Positions 31,964 through 41,218 of a DNA stretch of 64,000 bases are shown here, in pieces. The DNA is from Labrys sp. WJW (GTDB lineage Bacteria; Pseudomonadota; Alphaproteobacteria; Rhizobiales; Labraceae). Where the stretch lies: assembly GCF_001676615.1 (NCBI RefSeq), contig NZ_LYXZ01000016.1, positions 107,328 to 171,327 on the forward strand, written 5' to 3'. Numbering within the stretch: the stretch's first letter is position 1; each line of letters starts with the position of its first letter. Position numbers and translations under genes: made by a program. The notes beneath the pieces were generated by a model. That model saw only the letters and a list, made by a program, of their open reading frames with translations. It had not been told where the DNA came from and searched no databases.

Positions 31964-33793
31964 TCAGACGGGATCCGCCTGCGCCACCGGCTGGCCGCTC
32001 GCCTCCACCCTCTCCTCGGCGGGACCGGTCCGCCGCGCCAGATTGAGGGCGGTGTTGATCAATCCGATATGGCTGAAGGCCTGCGGGAAGTTGCCGAGCA
32101 TGCGCTCCGCGATCGGATCGTACTCTTCCGACAGCAGCCCAACATCGTTGCAAAGGCCCACCAGCCGCTCATAGAGGCGCCGCGCATCCTCCTCGCGGCC
32201 CTGCAGCACATAGACATCCGCCAGCCAGAAGGTACAGACCAGGAAGGCTCCCTCGCCCGGCGGCAGGCCGTCATCGACATGGTCGGTGTTGTAGCGCAGC
32301 AGAAAGCCGTCGCGCATCAGCATGGTCTCGACCGCCTTGACCGTGCCGATCACCCGGGGATCGTCCGCCGGCAGGAAGCCGACAAGCGGGATCTGCAGCA
32401 GGCTGGCGTCGATCGTCTTCGAGCCATAGGACTGCACGAAGCTATCGAGGTCGGGATCGAAGGCCTTGCGGCAGACATCGTCATGGATCTCGTCGGCCAC
32501 GCGCTGGCAGCGCTCGGCAAAGGCGGGCCTGTCTCCGGACTTGATCGCCATGTTGGCGGCCCGGTGGAAGGCCACCCAAGCCATCACCTTGGAATGGGTG
32601 AAGTGCTGCGCGCCGCCGCGGACCTCCCAGATCCCCTCGTCGGGACGACGCCAGGCGGTCTCGAGGAAGTTCATGATGACTTCGCTAAGCGCCCGGGTGC
32701 GGGGATGGCGCTGCAGGCCGCCGGCAGAGGCCTGCATCATGGCGTCGGCAACCTCGCCATAGACATCGAGCTGGAACTGCTCGGCAGCGGCATTGCCGAT
32801 CCGCACAGGCCGCGAACCTTCATAGCCGCTGAGCCAATGAGGCTCCCATTCCAGGAGGTTCCGCTCGCCCGACAGGCCATACATGATCTGCATCTGCTCG
32901 GGGGCTCCGGCGATGGCCCGCATCAGCCATTCGCGCCAGGCGGACGCCTCTTCGTAATAGCCGAGCTTCATGAAAGCCTGCAGCGTCATGGTGGCATCGC
33001 GCAGCCAGCAATAGCGGTAATCCCAGTTGCGTGGACCGCCGATCTGTTCGGGCAGCGACGTGGTGGCAGCGGCCACGATGCCGCCCGTCGGCATATAGGT
33101 GAGCGCCTTGAGGGTGATCAGCGAGCGCCTGACGACATCGGTCCAGGGGCCGACCGATGGGCAGCGCGCGGCAAAATCGCGCCAATAGCTTTCCGTATTG
33201 GCCAGCGCAGCCTCGACATCGGGCTGGGTCGGCCGTGGCGTCGTGGAAGGGCCGTAGGTCAGCACGAAGGGCACCTGCTCACCGGCGCTGACCTTGAAAG
33301 ACCCTGCGGTGTGCAGGTCCTCGCCCTCCAGAGGCACCGGCGTCGAGAGGATCAACCGATCCGGTCCGGCCACGGCCGTGATGGTGCCGTCATCGGCGCG
33401 GGTGACCCAGGGTACGGTGCGGCCATAGTCGAAACGCACCACGAAGTCGGTGCTGAAGGCGACGGTGCCCTTCTGGCCCACCACCAGCCGGATGAGGTCG
33501 TTCGTTCCGTCGCGCAGCGGCATGAAATCGATCAGGGTGGCGACCCCTTCATCGGTTTCGTAGGTCGTCTCCAGGATGAGGGTATCGGGCCGATAGCGGC
33601 GGCTGATCCGTGCCTTCCTGTCGGTGGCGGCAATGCGCCAGCGCCCGTTCTCCGGCGTGCCGAGCAGCGCTGCGAAACTGGCGGGCGAATCGAAGCGAGG
33701 AAAGCACAGCCAGTCGATGGACCCGTCGCGGGACACCAGGGCCGCCGTTTCGCAATCGCCGATGAGGGCATAATCTTCAATCCGAGACGTCAA
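31964..33793 (-). CDS. Glycoside hydrolase family 15 protein (glucoamylase/trehalase type)
   Basis: A 609-residue cytoplasmic enzyme of the GH15 group. The N-terminal beta-domain starts SRIEDYALIGDCETAALVSRDGS, and the alpha/alpha-barrel has GGPRNWDYRYCWLRDATMTL, QIMYGLSGERNLLEWEPHW and KVMAWVAFHRAAN, all diagnostic. Members hydrolyse alpha-glucosidic bonds; several bacterial ones are trehalases, others glucoamylases, and the sequence alone does not decide. The start is TTG at 33793, with AAGGAG about 11 bases upstream in good position. The C-terminus ends in an Ala/Glu/Pro-rich tail. Downstream VOC, tetR and eamA genes lie in the same direction. Confidence 0.94.
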   Translation of the reverse strand: MTSRIEDYALIGDCETAALVSRDGSIDWLCFPRFDSPASFAALLGTPENGRWRIAATDRKARISRRYRPDTLILETTYETDEGVATLIDFMPLRDGTNDLIRLVVGQKGTVAFSTDFVVRFDYGRTVPWVTRADDGTITAVAGPDRLILSTPVPLEGEDLHTAGSFKVSAGEQVPFVLTYGPSTTPRPTQPDVEAALANTESYWRDFAARCPSVGPWTDVVRRSLITLKALTYMPTGGIVAAATTSLPEQIGGPRNWDYRYCWLRDATMTLQAFMKLGYYEEASAWREWLMRAIAGAPEQMQIMYGLSGERNLLEWEPHWLSGYEGSRPVRIGNAAAEQFQLDVYGEVADAMMQASAGGLQRHPRTRALSEVIMNFLETAWRRPDEGIWEVRGGAQHFTHSKVMAWVAFHRAANMAIKSGDRPAFAERCQRVADEIHDDVCRKAFDPDLDSFVQSYGSKTIDASLLQIPLVGFLPADDPRVIGTVKAVETMLMRDGFLLRYNTDHVDDGLPPGEGAFLVCTFWLADVYVLQGREEDARRLYERLVGLCNDVGLLSEEYDPIAERMLGNFPQAFSHIGLINTALNLARRTGPAEERVEASGQPVAQADPV

Positions 33794-34102
33794 GGGATCT
33801 CTCCTTTCGACAGCCGGGACGCGGCATGCCCGCGACGGGGCACCCGCAACGCCTTCTCGCGAAATCGGCTCACATGCTGGATTTCGACCGGAGCCCCGGG
33901 TGATTCACCTCTATTTTCTGCTCCGGAATGCGGCGATTTAGTGCCGAAACCGGAGGTTGCAGCCTGAGAGCGGCGAAGATCTCCCCTCCGGAGAGCCGCT
34001 CGGCCGGCCTCTCAACTGGCCCATCCTACTTTCGATTGCTATGGTTCGCACCGAAATCCGGCGCCGCAACCGCGCTGCCACCAGCAGAAGGCCTCCAGCA
34101 CA
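33794..34102. other. Divergent intergenic region, 309 bp
   Basis: Separates the GH15 gene and the next plus-strand gene. It holds the GH15 ribosome-binding site at its left edge and presumably two promoters. I see no gene, RNA or clear repeat in it. Confidence 0.5.
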
Positions 34103-35368
34103 TTGTCGGCGTTCACCCGTCTCCTTTCCACCTGGATGGTCCTGCTCTGGCGCCATTGGCCGCAATTGATGGCAATCTGGCTGATCGGCATACTGGCCGA
34201 GGGCGTGCTGACCGAGATCGCCGTGCGCATCGGCTTCCTCAATCGCCTGGCTGGCCTCTCGACGCTTACGCTGGTGGTTCTGGTCAAGCTGGTGGTGATC
34301 GTCGCCTTGTTCGAACTCGTCCGGCCTGGATTGCCTTCCCTGCAGGCGGCGGCAAGGGCGGCCGAATCACCGGAGAGCCAACCTCGGGAGGGCGGGCCTG
34401 CCGGCTTCACCATGGCCCTGTCACTGGCCCTGGTGCCGTTCTTCGCCTTCTATGCGGCCTGGGGTTTCCTCAGCGATACGATACGTGAATATTCCAAGCT
34501 TGCCCTCGATCTGACTCCCTTTGGCGAGAATGCCCGCATTCTCGAAGTCAGCGGCGGCGGGCTGCTGTTGTTGCTGGTGGCGATTGCCTGGCTGGTGAGG
34601 CTCGGTGCCAAATATATGCACAAGCGCTCCAAGCGCGTGCTCTGGCCTTTCCTGATCGTGGTGTGTGAAGCCAATTGGGCCTTTATCGCGCTCTATGTGC
34701 TGCAGGCCTGGCATGACAAGATCATGGCCTGGATTGCCCGTCTGCCGGAATTCCTGAACCCCTCGCTGTTATCGGCCGCTCGCGCGGCAAGCGTCGATCC
34801 GCCCGTCGAGGCCGCGTCTGCCTCCTGGTGGGACATGCTGTCGGCCCTGTTCTCCTATGCGCTCTACCCCGCTGTCTGGCTGACCCTGGCAGCACTGGTC
34901 TACGGCTATGACATCGGGCGGACGGGAGCTTCCGCACAGGGCCGCTGGAGCAGGGCGATCGCACGCTGGGACGGGCTTCCCAAGTTCCTGCGCGATTTTC
35001 TCACCCATTTCGTGGCCGGTACGGCCAGGCGCTATCGCGCGCTGGCGGAGGGTGTCGGCCTGACTTTCGGCACGGGCCTTGCCCTCGTCGCCGCCGTTCT
35101 CGTCGCCTTCCGAATCCTGGACTGGGGCTCGGCCTGGGCCTGGTACGGCGCCACGCGCCTGATCGGTCCACACGAGATCGGCCTGTGGCAGATCATCGCC
35201 CACGGCCTCTCCATCCTGCTGGGCAGCCCGAGCGCACCCGGCAGCGGCGCGCTGATCATGCCGCTGAAGATCACCCTGCTCGCCGCCGGGCTGGAAACGG
35301 GCTTTGCCCAGGGCCGGCAATGGCGCAATGCGCGCCGGCCGATCAGCGCGGTTCCAGCGGGAAGCTGA
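34103..35368 (+). CDS. Polytopic membrane protein, unknown function
   Basis: A 421-residue membrane protein with hydrophobic segments at about residues 22-36, 52-72, 105-125, 150-170, 182-202, 245-268, 320-345 and 365-385. I do not recognise a family. The start is TTG with AGAAGG about 12 bases upstream; an internal ATG 33 bases later (MVLLWRHW) is an alternative. Its stop lies 26 bases inside the 3' end of the convergent gene cluster of three single-pass proteins, and the four genes may form a functional set. The sequence has no transporter or enzyme motif I can point to. Confidence 0.75.
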   Translation: MSAFTRLLSTWMVLLWRHWPQLMAIWLIGILAEGVLTEIAVRIGFLNRLAGLSTLTLVVLVKLVVIVALFELVRPGLPSLQAAARAAESPESQPREGGPAGFTMALSLALVPFFAFYAAWGFLSDTIREYSKLALDLTPFGENARILEVSGGGLLLLLVAIAWLVRLGAKYMHKRSKRVLWPFLIVVCEANWAFIALYVLQAWHDKIMAWIARLPEFLNPSLLSAARAASVDPPVEAASASWWDMLSALFSYALYPAVWLTLAALVYGYDIGRTGASAQGRWSRAIARWDGLPKFLRDFLTHFVAGTARRYRALAEGVGLTFGTGLALVAAVLVAFRILDWGSAWAWYGATRLIGPHEIGLWQIIAHGLSILLGSPSAPGSGALIMPLKITLLAAGLETGFAQGRQWRNARRPISAVPAGS

Positions 35369-35963
35369 GGGCATCCGGCAGGGCCGAACGGAAGGAAAGC
35401 CGCACGGAAAGGTCCGAAGCAATCTCGGCCGGAAGCAGGAACTTCTCCTCGACCAGCGTCGGCTGGCCATCGAGGCCGATGGAACGGGCGGCCTCGAAGC
35501 ACCCCGCCACGGGCGTCGCCGTGGGCTCCAGCGCGCGGCTGATGTCGCGGGACAACACGAAGGACAACGGGCTCCAGCGCTGCCCCCGGCCATCGAGCAG
35601 GGTCAGGCTGCAGCCCAGCCATATGGCCTGCCGCTGCGCCTCGTCGACGATCTTCTCCTCGGGCACCGCCTTGAGACGGACGATGAGAAGCCTGCGATCC
35701 TTCGGCAAGGGCAGGCGCGTACCCTCGCCGCTATCGGCGAACCGGGCGGAAACAAGCGACCAGTCGGCATGCGCATAGGGGGCAGCCCCGCTGGGCTTGA
35801 CCGTGGTGATGCGCAATTCGTGCGAGGCGACATAGTCCATGATGTCGACCCGGGCACCGAACACAAAGACGGCCAGCAGGAGCACGGGTATCGCGATCAG
35901 GCTGCGCCAAAACCAGCGCGAGGCGGAACGGCTTTCCTGGAGTGCCTGCTCAGAGGGGGTCAC
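35343..35963 (-). CDS. Single-pass membrane protein, unknown (set member 3)
   Basis: A 206-residue protein with one N-terminal membrane segment (about residues 20-40, FWRSLIAIPVLLLAVFVFGA) and a periplasmic domain rich in beta-strand-like stretches (RLLIVRLKAVPEEKIVDEAQ, FLLPAEIASDLSVRLSFRS). GTG start. It overlaps the preceding gene by 14 bases and its 3' end overlaps the convergent polytopic gene. The periplasmic part looks like an all-beta domain describing a 'Leu-Pro-Ala-Glu' edge also seen in the two sister proteins (ILPADAAL and ELPADELA). No known family recognised. Confidence 0.72.
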   Translation of the reverse strand: MTPSEQALQESRSASRWFWRSLIAIPVLLLAVFVFGARVDIMDYVASHELRITTVKPSGAAPYAHADWSLVSARFADSGEGTRLPLPKDRRLLIVRLKAVPEEKIVDEAQRQAIWLGCSLTLLDGRGQRWSPLSFVLSRDISRALEPTATPVAGCFEAARSIGLDGQPTLVEEKFLLPAEIASDLSVRLSFRSALPDALSFPLEPR

Positions 35964-36513
35964 GGCCGATCTCCAGGACGGTGCGACGGATGGCGGAACC
36001 TTCGTTCAGGGAGATGGCGAGCTGGGCCGTGAGCCGCGGAAAGGCCTCCCGCGAAACGACCAATTCCGCACCTGCGAGTTCGTCGGCCGGCAGCTCGAAT
36101 ATGAAGAGGCCCGGCTGATGCAGGCCTGGCTGCAACTCCTTGCCCGACAGCAGTTGGGCCATGCCGTCCACCCGGGAACTCTGCATATAGGTCCGGCCGC
36201 TGGCCCCGCGGAGCGAAATGCCCGCCAGCACGAGTGTGCGATTGGTGGCGGACGCATCCGCCGTGACCACGGCCCAGACGCCGCCGGTGCCGCGTTCGAC
36301 CTTCCTGCCGTAGCGCTGGAAGACCAGCAGTTCCGAAAGAATGAGCTTGTCGACTTTCAGGCTGAACTCGGCAGTTTGAGCGGGTGTTCCCTGTCTGCCT
36401 GCCGTCTCGATCGGCCCGGTGAGGACGGCATAGCCGGGTGTCGTCCAGCGCAGCAGCGCCAGCAGGGCGATGCCGGTCAGGACGATCACCACGGTGATGG
36501 CGGCCTTCTTCAT
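35950..36513 (-). CDS. Single-pass membrane protein, unknown (set member 2)
   Basis: A 187-residue protein with an N-terminal membrane anchor or uncleaved signal (AAITVVIVLTGIALLALLRW) and a beta-rich periplasmic domain (AEFSLKVDKLILSELLVFQ, NRTLVLAGISLRGASG, FIFELPADELAGAELVVSRE). It shares overall layout with the genes on each side. Its ATG overlaps the stop of the upstream gene by four bases (ATGA) and its end overlaps the next gene by 14 bases. Function unknown. Confidence 0.72.
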   Translation of the reverse strand: MKKAAITVVIVLTGIALLALLRWTTPGYAVLTGPIETAGRQGTPAQTAEFSLKVDKLILSELLVFQRYGRKVERGTGGVWAVVTADASATNRTLVLAGISLRGASGRTYMQSSRVDGMAQLLSGKELQPGLHQPGLFIFELPADELAGAELVVSREAFPRLTAQLAISLNEGSAIRRTVLEIGRDPL

Positions 36514-37118
36514 CCCGGGCTCCCGGTGGCATCGAGGGGCACGCTGACGCGGGCGACATCATGCGGATTGAACCAGCCTGGGGCGCCGTAGAGATTGTCC
36601 TTCGGCTTGAAGGTCGCACCGGCGACGGTGAGCTCCAGCGTCTTGGGCAAGGCGGCATCGGCCGGCAGGATCCAGACGGCCTGCAGGCGCTCCGGCAGGC
36701 GGGGCTGCAGCGCCATCAGCCGCTCCCTGTCTCGGACGAGGTAGAAATCAGGCCCCTCCGCGCCGGCAACATTGGTGAGCTTCAGGATGCCGGCAACGGC
36801 ATTGGAGGTGCGCTCGGTACGGTTGGCAAGCGTGAGTTCGAGCACCACCGCGCGGCGGCCAGCCTTGATCGGGCGGCCATCCGGCAGCACCGCGGCCAGG
36901 GCGGCTGCATTCGGCGTGACGAGCCAGCGCCCCGCCTCGATCGTCTGCCCGGCCGTCCTGTCCGGCACTTGCTCGGAATTGCGCAGTTGATAGAGCGAGA
37001 CCCCCAGCGAAATCGCGGCGGCTGCGAACCCGCCGATGCCGGTCAGCACCTTCGTCTTGAGGCTCTGGCGCGAAAATCCTGCGCGCAGCTTCGACAATGT
37101 CCCATTCGCATCGACCAT
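36510..37118 (-). CDS. Single-pass membrane protein, unknown (set member 1)
   Basis: A 202-residue protein with a basic N-terminus (LRAGFSRQSLKTK), one membrane segment (VLTGIGGFAAAAISLGVSLY) and a periplasmic beta-domain (GRWLVTPNAAALAAVLPDGR, RRAVVLELTLANRTERTSNA, AVWILPADAALPKTLELTV). The NRT phrase and the ILPAD edge recur in the second gene, which suggests that the three proteins share one fold and arose by duplication. ATG at 37118, with a TTG one codon earlier. It is the first gene of the three and lies divergent from the FAD dehydrogenase gene. Confidence 0.72.
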   Translation of the reverse strand: MVDANGTLSKLRAGFSRQSLKTKVLTGIGGFAAAAISLGVSLYQLRNSEQVPDRTAGQTIEAGRWLVTPNAAALAAVLPDGRPIKAGRRAVVLELTLANRTERTSNAVAGILKLTNVAGAEGPDFYLVRDRERLMALQPRLPERLQAVWILPADAALPKTLELTVAGATFKPKDNLYGAPGWFNPHDVARVSVPLDATGSPG

Positions 37119-37291
37119 CAAACCGACTTAGTCGCTGAATGCCGCCCGGGCAAGATGCCGCAGGCGCGGACAACATCGCACCCACGTGCAATTTCAGCAT
37201 CATGCCCGTGTCGCGATCGTCACATTCACCGGCTTCTGCCGCCGGGGCATTCATTGCATGATGCCTGACATCGCGAGTCGCGGGAGAGGCC

Positions 37292-38944
37292 ATGGCCGAC
37301 GCGGATGCCATTGTCGTAGGGGCGGGCCTGGCCGGACTGGTCGCGGCCACCGAGCTCACTGCCGCGGGCAAGCGGGTCATCCTGCTCGACCAGGAGCCTC
37401 GCCAGAATCTGGGAGGCCAGGCCTTCTGGTCGCTTGGCGGCCTCTTCCTGGTCGACAGCCCCGAGCAGCGTCGCCTTGGCATCAAGGACAGTTTCGAGCT
37501 CGCCTTGCAGGATTGGCTCGGCACGGCCGGTTTCGACCGCGAGGAGGATTACTGGCCCCGGCGCTGGGCCGAGGCCTATCTCGCCTTCGCCGCGGGCGAG
37601 AAACGCGCCTGGCTGCGCGCGATGGGGCATCGGATCTTCCCCGTCGTCGGCTGGGCCGAGCGGGGTGGCGGCAGTGCCGGCGGCCCGGGCAATTCGGTAC
37701 CGCGCTTCCATCTCACCTGGGGCACGGGTCCGGGCGTGGTCGAGCCGTTCGAACGGCGCGCCCTGGCCGCCGAGGCGGAAGGCAGGCTCGCGCTGCGGTT
37801 TCGCCACCGCGTCGACGGCTTGATCCATGCGGGTGGGGCGATCGCCGGCGTGGAAGGCAGCCTGCTCGCGCCCAGCAACGCGCCACGTGGGGCCGCCACC
37901 TCGCGCGAGGTGGTGGGTCACTTTTCCCTGACTGCGCCGGTGACGATCATCGCCAGCGGCGGCATCGGCGGCGACCTCGAGCTGGTACGCCGCCATTGGC
38001 CGCGGCGGCTCGGCCAGCCGCCGGAGACGATGGTCACCGGCGTCCCAGCCTATGTCGACGGGCGCATGCTCACCATTGCGGCACAGGCGGGAGCGCGACT
38101 GATCAATCGCGACCGCATGTGGCACTATGTCGAAGGCCTCAGGAACTGGGATCCGATCTGGCCCGGCCACGGCATCCGCATCCTCCCTGGCCCCTCCCCG
38201 CTCTGGCTCGACGCGCGCGGCAATCGCCTTCCCGGCCCGCTCTATCCGGGCTTCGACACGCTGGGAACGCTGGCTCACCTGCGCGCTACCGGCTTCGACC
38301 ATAGCTGGTTCATCCTGACCCAGAGCATCATCCGCAAGGAATTCGCGCTCTCGGGCTCGGAGCAGAACCCGGACCTCACCGGCCGCAACTGGAAATTGAC
38401 GCTGCGTCGCGCCATCGGCCGGCGGGCGACCGGGCCGGTGGAAGCCTTCAAGCAGCATGGCGCCGATTTCGTGGTGGCCGACGACCTGGAACGTCTCGTC
38501 GCCGGCATGAACGCCCTGACGCAGGAGCCCCTGCTCGACCCCGCCGCGATACGGCAGTTGATCGAGGCACGCGACCGCGACCTCGCCAACCGCTTCGGGA
38601 AGGACGGTCAGATCATGGCCATCCGCAATGCCCGCCATTATCTCGGTGACCGGCTGATCCGTACCGCGCGGCCGCACGCCTTGCTCGATCACGCCCATGG
38701 CCCGCTGATCGCAGTCAAGCTCAACATCCTCACGCGCAAGACGCTGGGCGGCCTGGAAACCGATCTCGACGGCCGGGTCTTCGGCGGGGACCTTGCTCCC
38801 CTGCCCGGCCTCTATGCCGTTGGCGAAGCCGCCGGCTTCGGCGGCGGCGGCATGCATGGCTATCGGGCGCTGGAAGGTTCCTTTCTCGGCGGTTGCCTGT
38901 TCAGCGGGCGGCAAGCCGGACGGGCGGCGGCTGCAGCACTGTAG
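37292..38944 (+). CDS. FAD-binding dehydrogenase (fumarate reductase/KsdD-like)
   Basis: A 550-residue flavoprotein of the succinate dehydrogenase/fumarate reductase flavoprotein superfamily. The FAD motif AIVVGAGLAGLVAATEL is at residues about 5-21; GGIGGDLELVRRHWP, PVTIIASGGIGG and the C-terminal PGLYAVGEAAGFGGGGMHGY (flavin-binding and substrate region) match the group usually annotated as FAD-binding dehydrogenase, close to 3-ketosteroid dehydrogenases. A good GGGAGAGG site precedes the ATG. Substrate not identifiable. No signal peptide is visible. Stands alone or with the small gene downstream. Confidence 0.9.
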   Translation: MADADAIVVGAGLAGLVAATELTAAGKRVILLDQEPRQNLGGQAFWSLGGLFLVDSPEQRRLGIKDSFELALQDWLGTAGFDREEDYWPRRWAEAYLAFAAGEKRAWLRAMGHRIFPVVGWAERGGGSAGGPGNSVPRFHLTWGTGPGVVEPFERRALAAEAEGRLALRFRHRVDGLIHAGGAIAGVEGSLLAPSNAPRGAATSREVVGHFSLTAPVTIIASGGIGGDLELVRRHWPRRLGQPPETMVTGVPAYVDGRMLTIAAQAGARLINRDRMWHYVEGLRNWDPIWPGHGIRILPGPSPLWLDARGNRLPGPLYPGFDTLGTLAHLRATGFDHSWFILTQSIIRKEFALSGSEQNPDLTGRNWKLTLRRAIGRRATGPVEAFKQHGADFVVADDLERLVAGMNALTQEPLLDPAAIRQLIEARDRDLANRFGKDGQIMAIRNARHYLGDRLIRTARPHALLDHAHGPLIAVKLNILTRKTLGGLETDLDGRVFGGDLAPLPGLYAVGEAAGFGGGGMHGYRALEGSFLGGCLFSGRQAGRAAAAAL

Positions 38945-39026
38945 CCGCGACCCGCAGCCACTACGAGCGCAGGCTTCTCGCCAAGACGATATCGACAAGC
39001 GTTCCAGCCAGCGGCAGTATGTCGGC

Positions 39027-39341
39027 ATGAGCGTCCGCCTGCCCCAGAATTTCTCCCCTGCCACCGCCCGCTCGGCCCTCGACGTCCTCGGCGCCGAGAT
39101 CCGCGTGGAGAAGGCCGCCTCGCTGGAACGGGCGGGTGAGGCCGCCGGCCAGGCCATGGCCGCCCTGCACGCGGCGGCACCCGAGGACCCCGCCCGCTCC
39201 CGCCTGCTGGCCGACGCCGTCGACGCGGTCTATGGCTATTTCATCCAGCGAGAGCTGATGGGCATGGCTTCCCATGGCGGTGTCATCCGCGAGCTCAGGA
39301 TCCCGCCCGAAGTGCTGGTCAGGCTGGGCGTCAAGCGCTGA
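39027..39341 (+). CDS. Small conserved helical protein (DUF6665-like)
   Basis: A 104-residue protein starting MSVRLPQNFSPATARSALDV. It is helical and Ala-rich, with the pattern LGAEIRVEKAASLERAGEAA and VDAVYGYFIQRELMGMASHG that I associate, at low certainty, with the DUF6665 family of alphaproteobacterial small proteins. No signal or membrane segment. ATG chosen over an upstream start within the preceding gene. It ends 25 bases before the convergent GntR gene. Confidence 0.65.
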   Translation: MSVRLPQNFSPATARSALDVLGAEIRVEKAASLERAGEAAGQAMAALHAAAPEDPARSRLLADAVDAVYGYFIQRELMGMASHGGVIRELRIPPEVLVRLGVKR

Positions 39342-39366
39342 CACGGTCCATCGAGAAGCGGACGCC

Positions 39367-40062
39367 CTACAATTCCCCAATGCTGCCATCCGCCATGCGC
39401 CGCGCATAGACCGCAAGGACCAGGCGTTCGGAATGGATGAGATAGTCACCGAGCAAGGCGGCCGCCCTGTCGAACTGCCCCGCTTCGGCCAGTTCGAGAA
39501 TGGCAAGGTTCCTGTCGACGAAGGGAGCGTGCAGGAATTCGGCATCCTGCAGCATGCCGAAGGCGAGCCGCAGCTCCGCCAGAACCTGGGCGAAGAGCAG
39601 ATTCAGCCTTTCGCTGTCGGCCAGTTCCACCACGGCCATATGAAAGGCCATGTTGGCCGTGCCCACCCCGGGCCAATCCTCCACCGTCCGGCAGCGCAGG
39701 GCTTCCTCGAACGCATCGCGCATGCGCTTCTTGGCAGGATGGCGCGGATAGGCCTGGGCGAGGGCCTGGCATTCGATCAGGCGCCGGACGCGATAGATGT
39801 CGATGATCGAGGCGATGCTCGGCACCGCCACGAACACGCCGCGATTGGGAACGTGCCTGAGCAGGCCGTCCTTGGTCAGCACCCGGAAGACCTCGCGCAG
39901 CGTGTTGCGGGAAATGGCCAGATCGTCGCTGAGCGCCTGCTCCGACAGGCGCTGTCCGGGGCCGAATTCGCCCTGCGTGATCTTGCGTCGCAATTGCTCG
40001 GCCACACGCTCGCCGAGCGTCAGGACGGATGAGGCCGGACGGGGATCACCCGGTTGCGTCAT
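39367..40062 (-). CDS. GntR family regulator with FCD domain
   Basis: A 231-residue regulator from the ATG of MTQPGDPRPASS. The winged helix-turn-helix is at residues about 15-80 (LGERVAEQLRRKITQGEFGP, then LSEQALSDDLAISRNTLREV) and the helical FCD ligand domain fills the rest (RLIECQALAQ, WPGVGTANMAFHMAVVEL, with metal-ligand-like Asp/His residues). It is divergent from the pyroglutamate operon and presumably controls it; a 15-bp palindrome TATTGTTGAACAATA in the gap fits the T-x-G-T-N3-A-C-x-A operator type of this subfamily. Confidence 0.93.
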   Translation of the reverse strand: MTQPGDPRPASSVLTLGERVAEQLRRKITQGEFGPGQRLSEQALSDDLAISRNTLREVFRVLTKDGLLRHVPNRGVFVAVPSIASIIDIYRVRRLIECQALAQAYPRHPAKKRMRDAFEEALRCRTVEDWPGVGTANMAFHMAVVELADSERLNLLFAQVLAELRLAFGMLQDAEFLHAPFVDRNLAILELAEAGQFDRAAALLGDYLIHSERLVLAVYARRMADGSIGEL

Positions 40063-40334
40063 GGGCGGTGCCTCGTGCCATTGTCCAATCTTCACTCAAC
40101 GTAGCCATTCCATCTGTCCATGACGACGAGCCGGATTGTAGGGCAATCCTCGGGATTCACAACGAAGCCCCTAGGGTCTCACGGCGACAAACGGCCTGGG
40201 CTGAAAAGAAGGCGTGCTGCCGGGCAGGCCACGTCCGCGCCTGAAGGGCGGAAACCCGGCTGCCACGCGGACAGGACCCGGTCAAAAGGCATCGCCTAAG
40301 GTCCCGCGTTCCGATCGTTCGGAAAGCATCATCA

Positions 40335-40423
40335 TATTGTTGAACAATAATTTATATACGTTCAATCAAAGTCCTTGATCAAGGCATCAATTTCGATGAT
40401 ATTGCCGGTGGATCGGGCAATAT
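40335..40423. promoter_or_regulatory. Control region of the pyroglutamate operon with three dyads
   Basis: Three inverted repeats lie in the 420-bp gap before the operon: TATTGTTGAACAATA (40335-40349, the best GntR-FCD operator candidate), CCTTGATCAAGG (40373-40384) and ATATTGCC-N9-GGCAATAT (40399-40406 with 40416-40423). The area 40330-40400 is locally AT-rich, as expected for the promoter. The third dyad lies in the probable leader. Confidence 0.65.
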
Positions 40424-40482
40424 TACCCTACAAGAGCCGATCACGTATCCAGACCATCCAATGTCCCCGGGGAGCGAACACC

Positions 40483-41217
40483 GTGCCTAGTGACATCAGC
40501 CTATGGCCCCTGATCGGCGTGGCCATCATCGTCGCGGGCTTCGTCCTGCGCTTCAATCCCATGCTCGTCGTGATCGTTGCCGCCATCGGCACGGCCCTCG
40601 CCGCGAGCTTCCCGCCGCTGCAGGTTCTCTCCGCCATCGGCACCGGCTTCCTGAAGACGCGCAATCTGGCGGTGATCCTGCTGCTGCCGCTCGCCGTGGT
40701 CGGCCTGCTCGAACGCCATGGCCTGCGCCAGCATGCCCAGGCGTGGATCAGCAGGATCCGTTCGGCGACATCGGGCCGCCTGCTCATCGTCTATCTCGCC
40801 GCCCGACAGCTGACGGCAGCGGTGGGCCTGACCAGCCTCGGCGGGCATCCCCAGATGGTGCGCCCATTGATCGCCCCCATGGCGGAAGGCGCGGCCGAAG
40901 TCCGGCATGGCTCGCTCACCGAGCGGGTCCGCCATAAGCTCAGGGCCTTTGCCGCTGCCACCGACAATGTCGGCCTGTTCTTCGGCGAGGACATCTTCGT
41001 CGCCTTCGGCGCGATCGTCCTGATGACGACATTCCTCCGGGAGGCCGGCGTCGAGGTCGAGCCGCTTCATGTTGCCTTGTGGGGCATCCCGACGGCGCTG
41101 ACGGCCTTTGCCATCCATGCCTTCCGGCTGTCACGCCTCGATGCGGCCATTGCCCGCGATCTAGCCGAGGCTCCGTCCGATGCCGGCCTGCGGCCTGAAG
41201 TGCAGTCGGAGGGCTGA
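40483..41217 (+). CDS. DUF969 membrane protein, putative pyroglutamate permease subunit
   Basis: A 244-residue membrane protein with about six hydrophobic segments (LIGVAIIVAGFVL, MLVVIVAAIGTALAAS, LAVILLLPLAVVGLL and others). It matches the DUF969 family, which occurs almost only beside DUF979, Pcp and PxpA/B/C genes. A transport role for pyroglutamate or pyroglutamyl peptides is inferred from this linkage. The GTG start at 40483 is supported by GGGGAG eight bases upstream; upstream in-frame codons run through the promoter dyads. The stop is one base before the DUF979 start. Confidence 0.85.
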   Translation: MPSDISLWPLIGVAIIVAGFVLRFNPMLVVIVAAIGTALAASFPPLQVLSAIGTGFLKTRNLAVILLLPLAVVGLLERHGLRQHAQAWISRIRSATSGRLLIVYLAARQLTAAVGLTSLGGHPQMVRPLIAPMAEGAAEVRHGSLTERVRHKLRAFAAATDNVGLFFGEDIFVAFGAIVLMTTFLREAGVEVEPLHVALWGIPTALTAFAIHAFRLSRLDAAIARDLAEAPSDAGLRPEVQSEG

Positions 41218-41218
41218 C

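Noticed and set aside
37226..39157. A 643-codon minus-strand open frame opposite the FAD dehydrogenase.
   Set aside because: Shadow of a clear flavoprotein; no family features.
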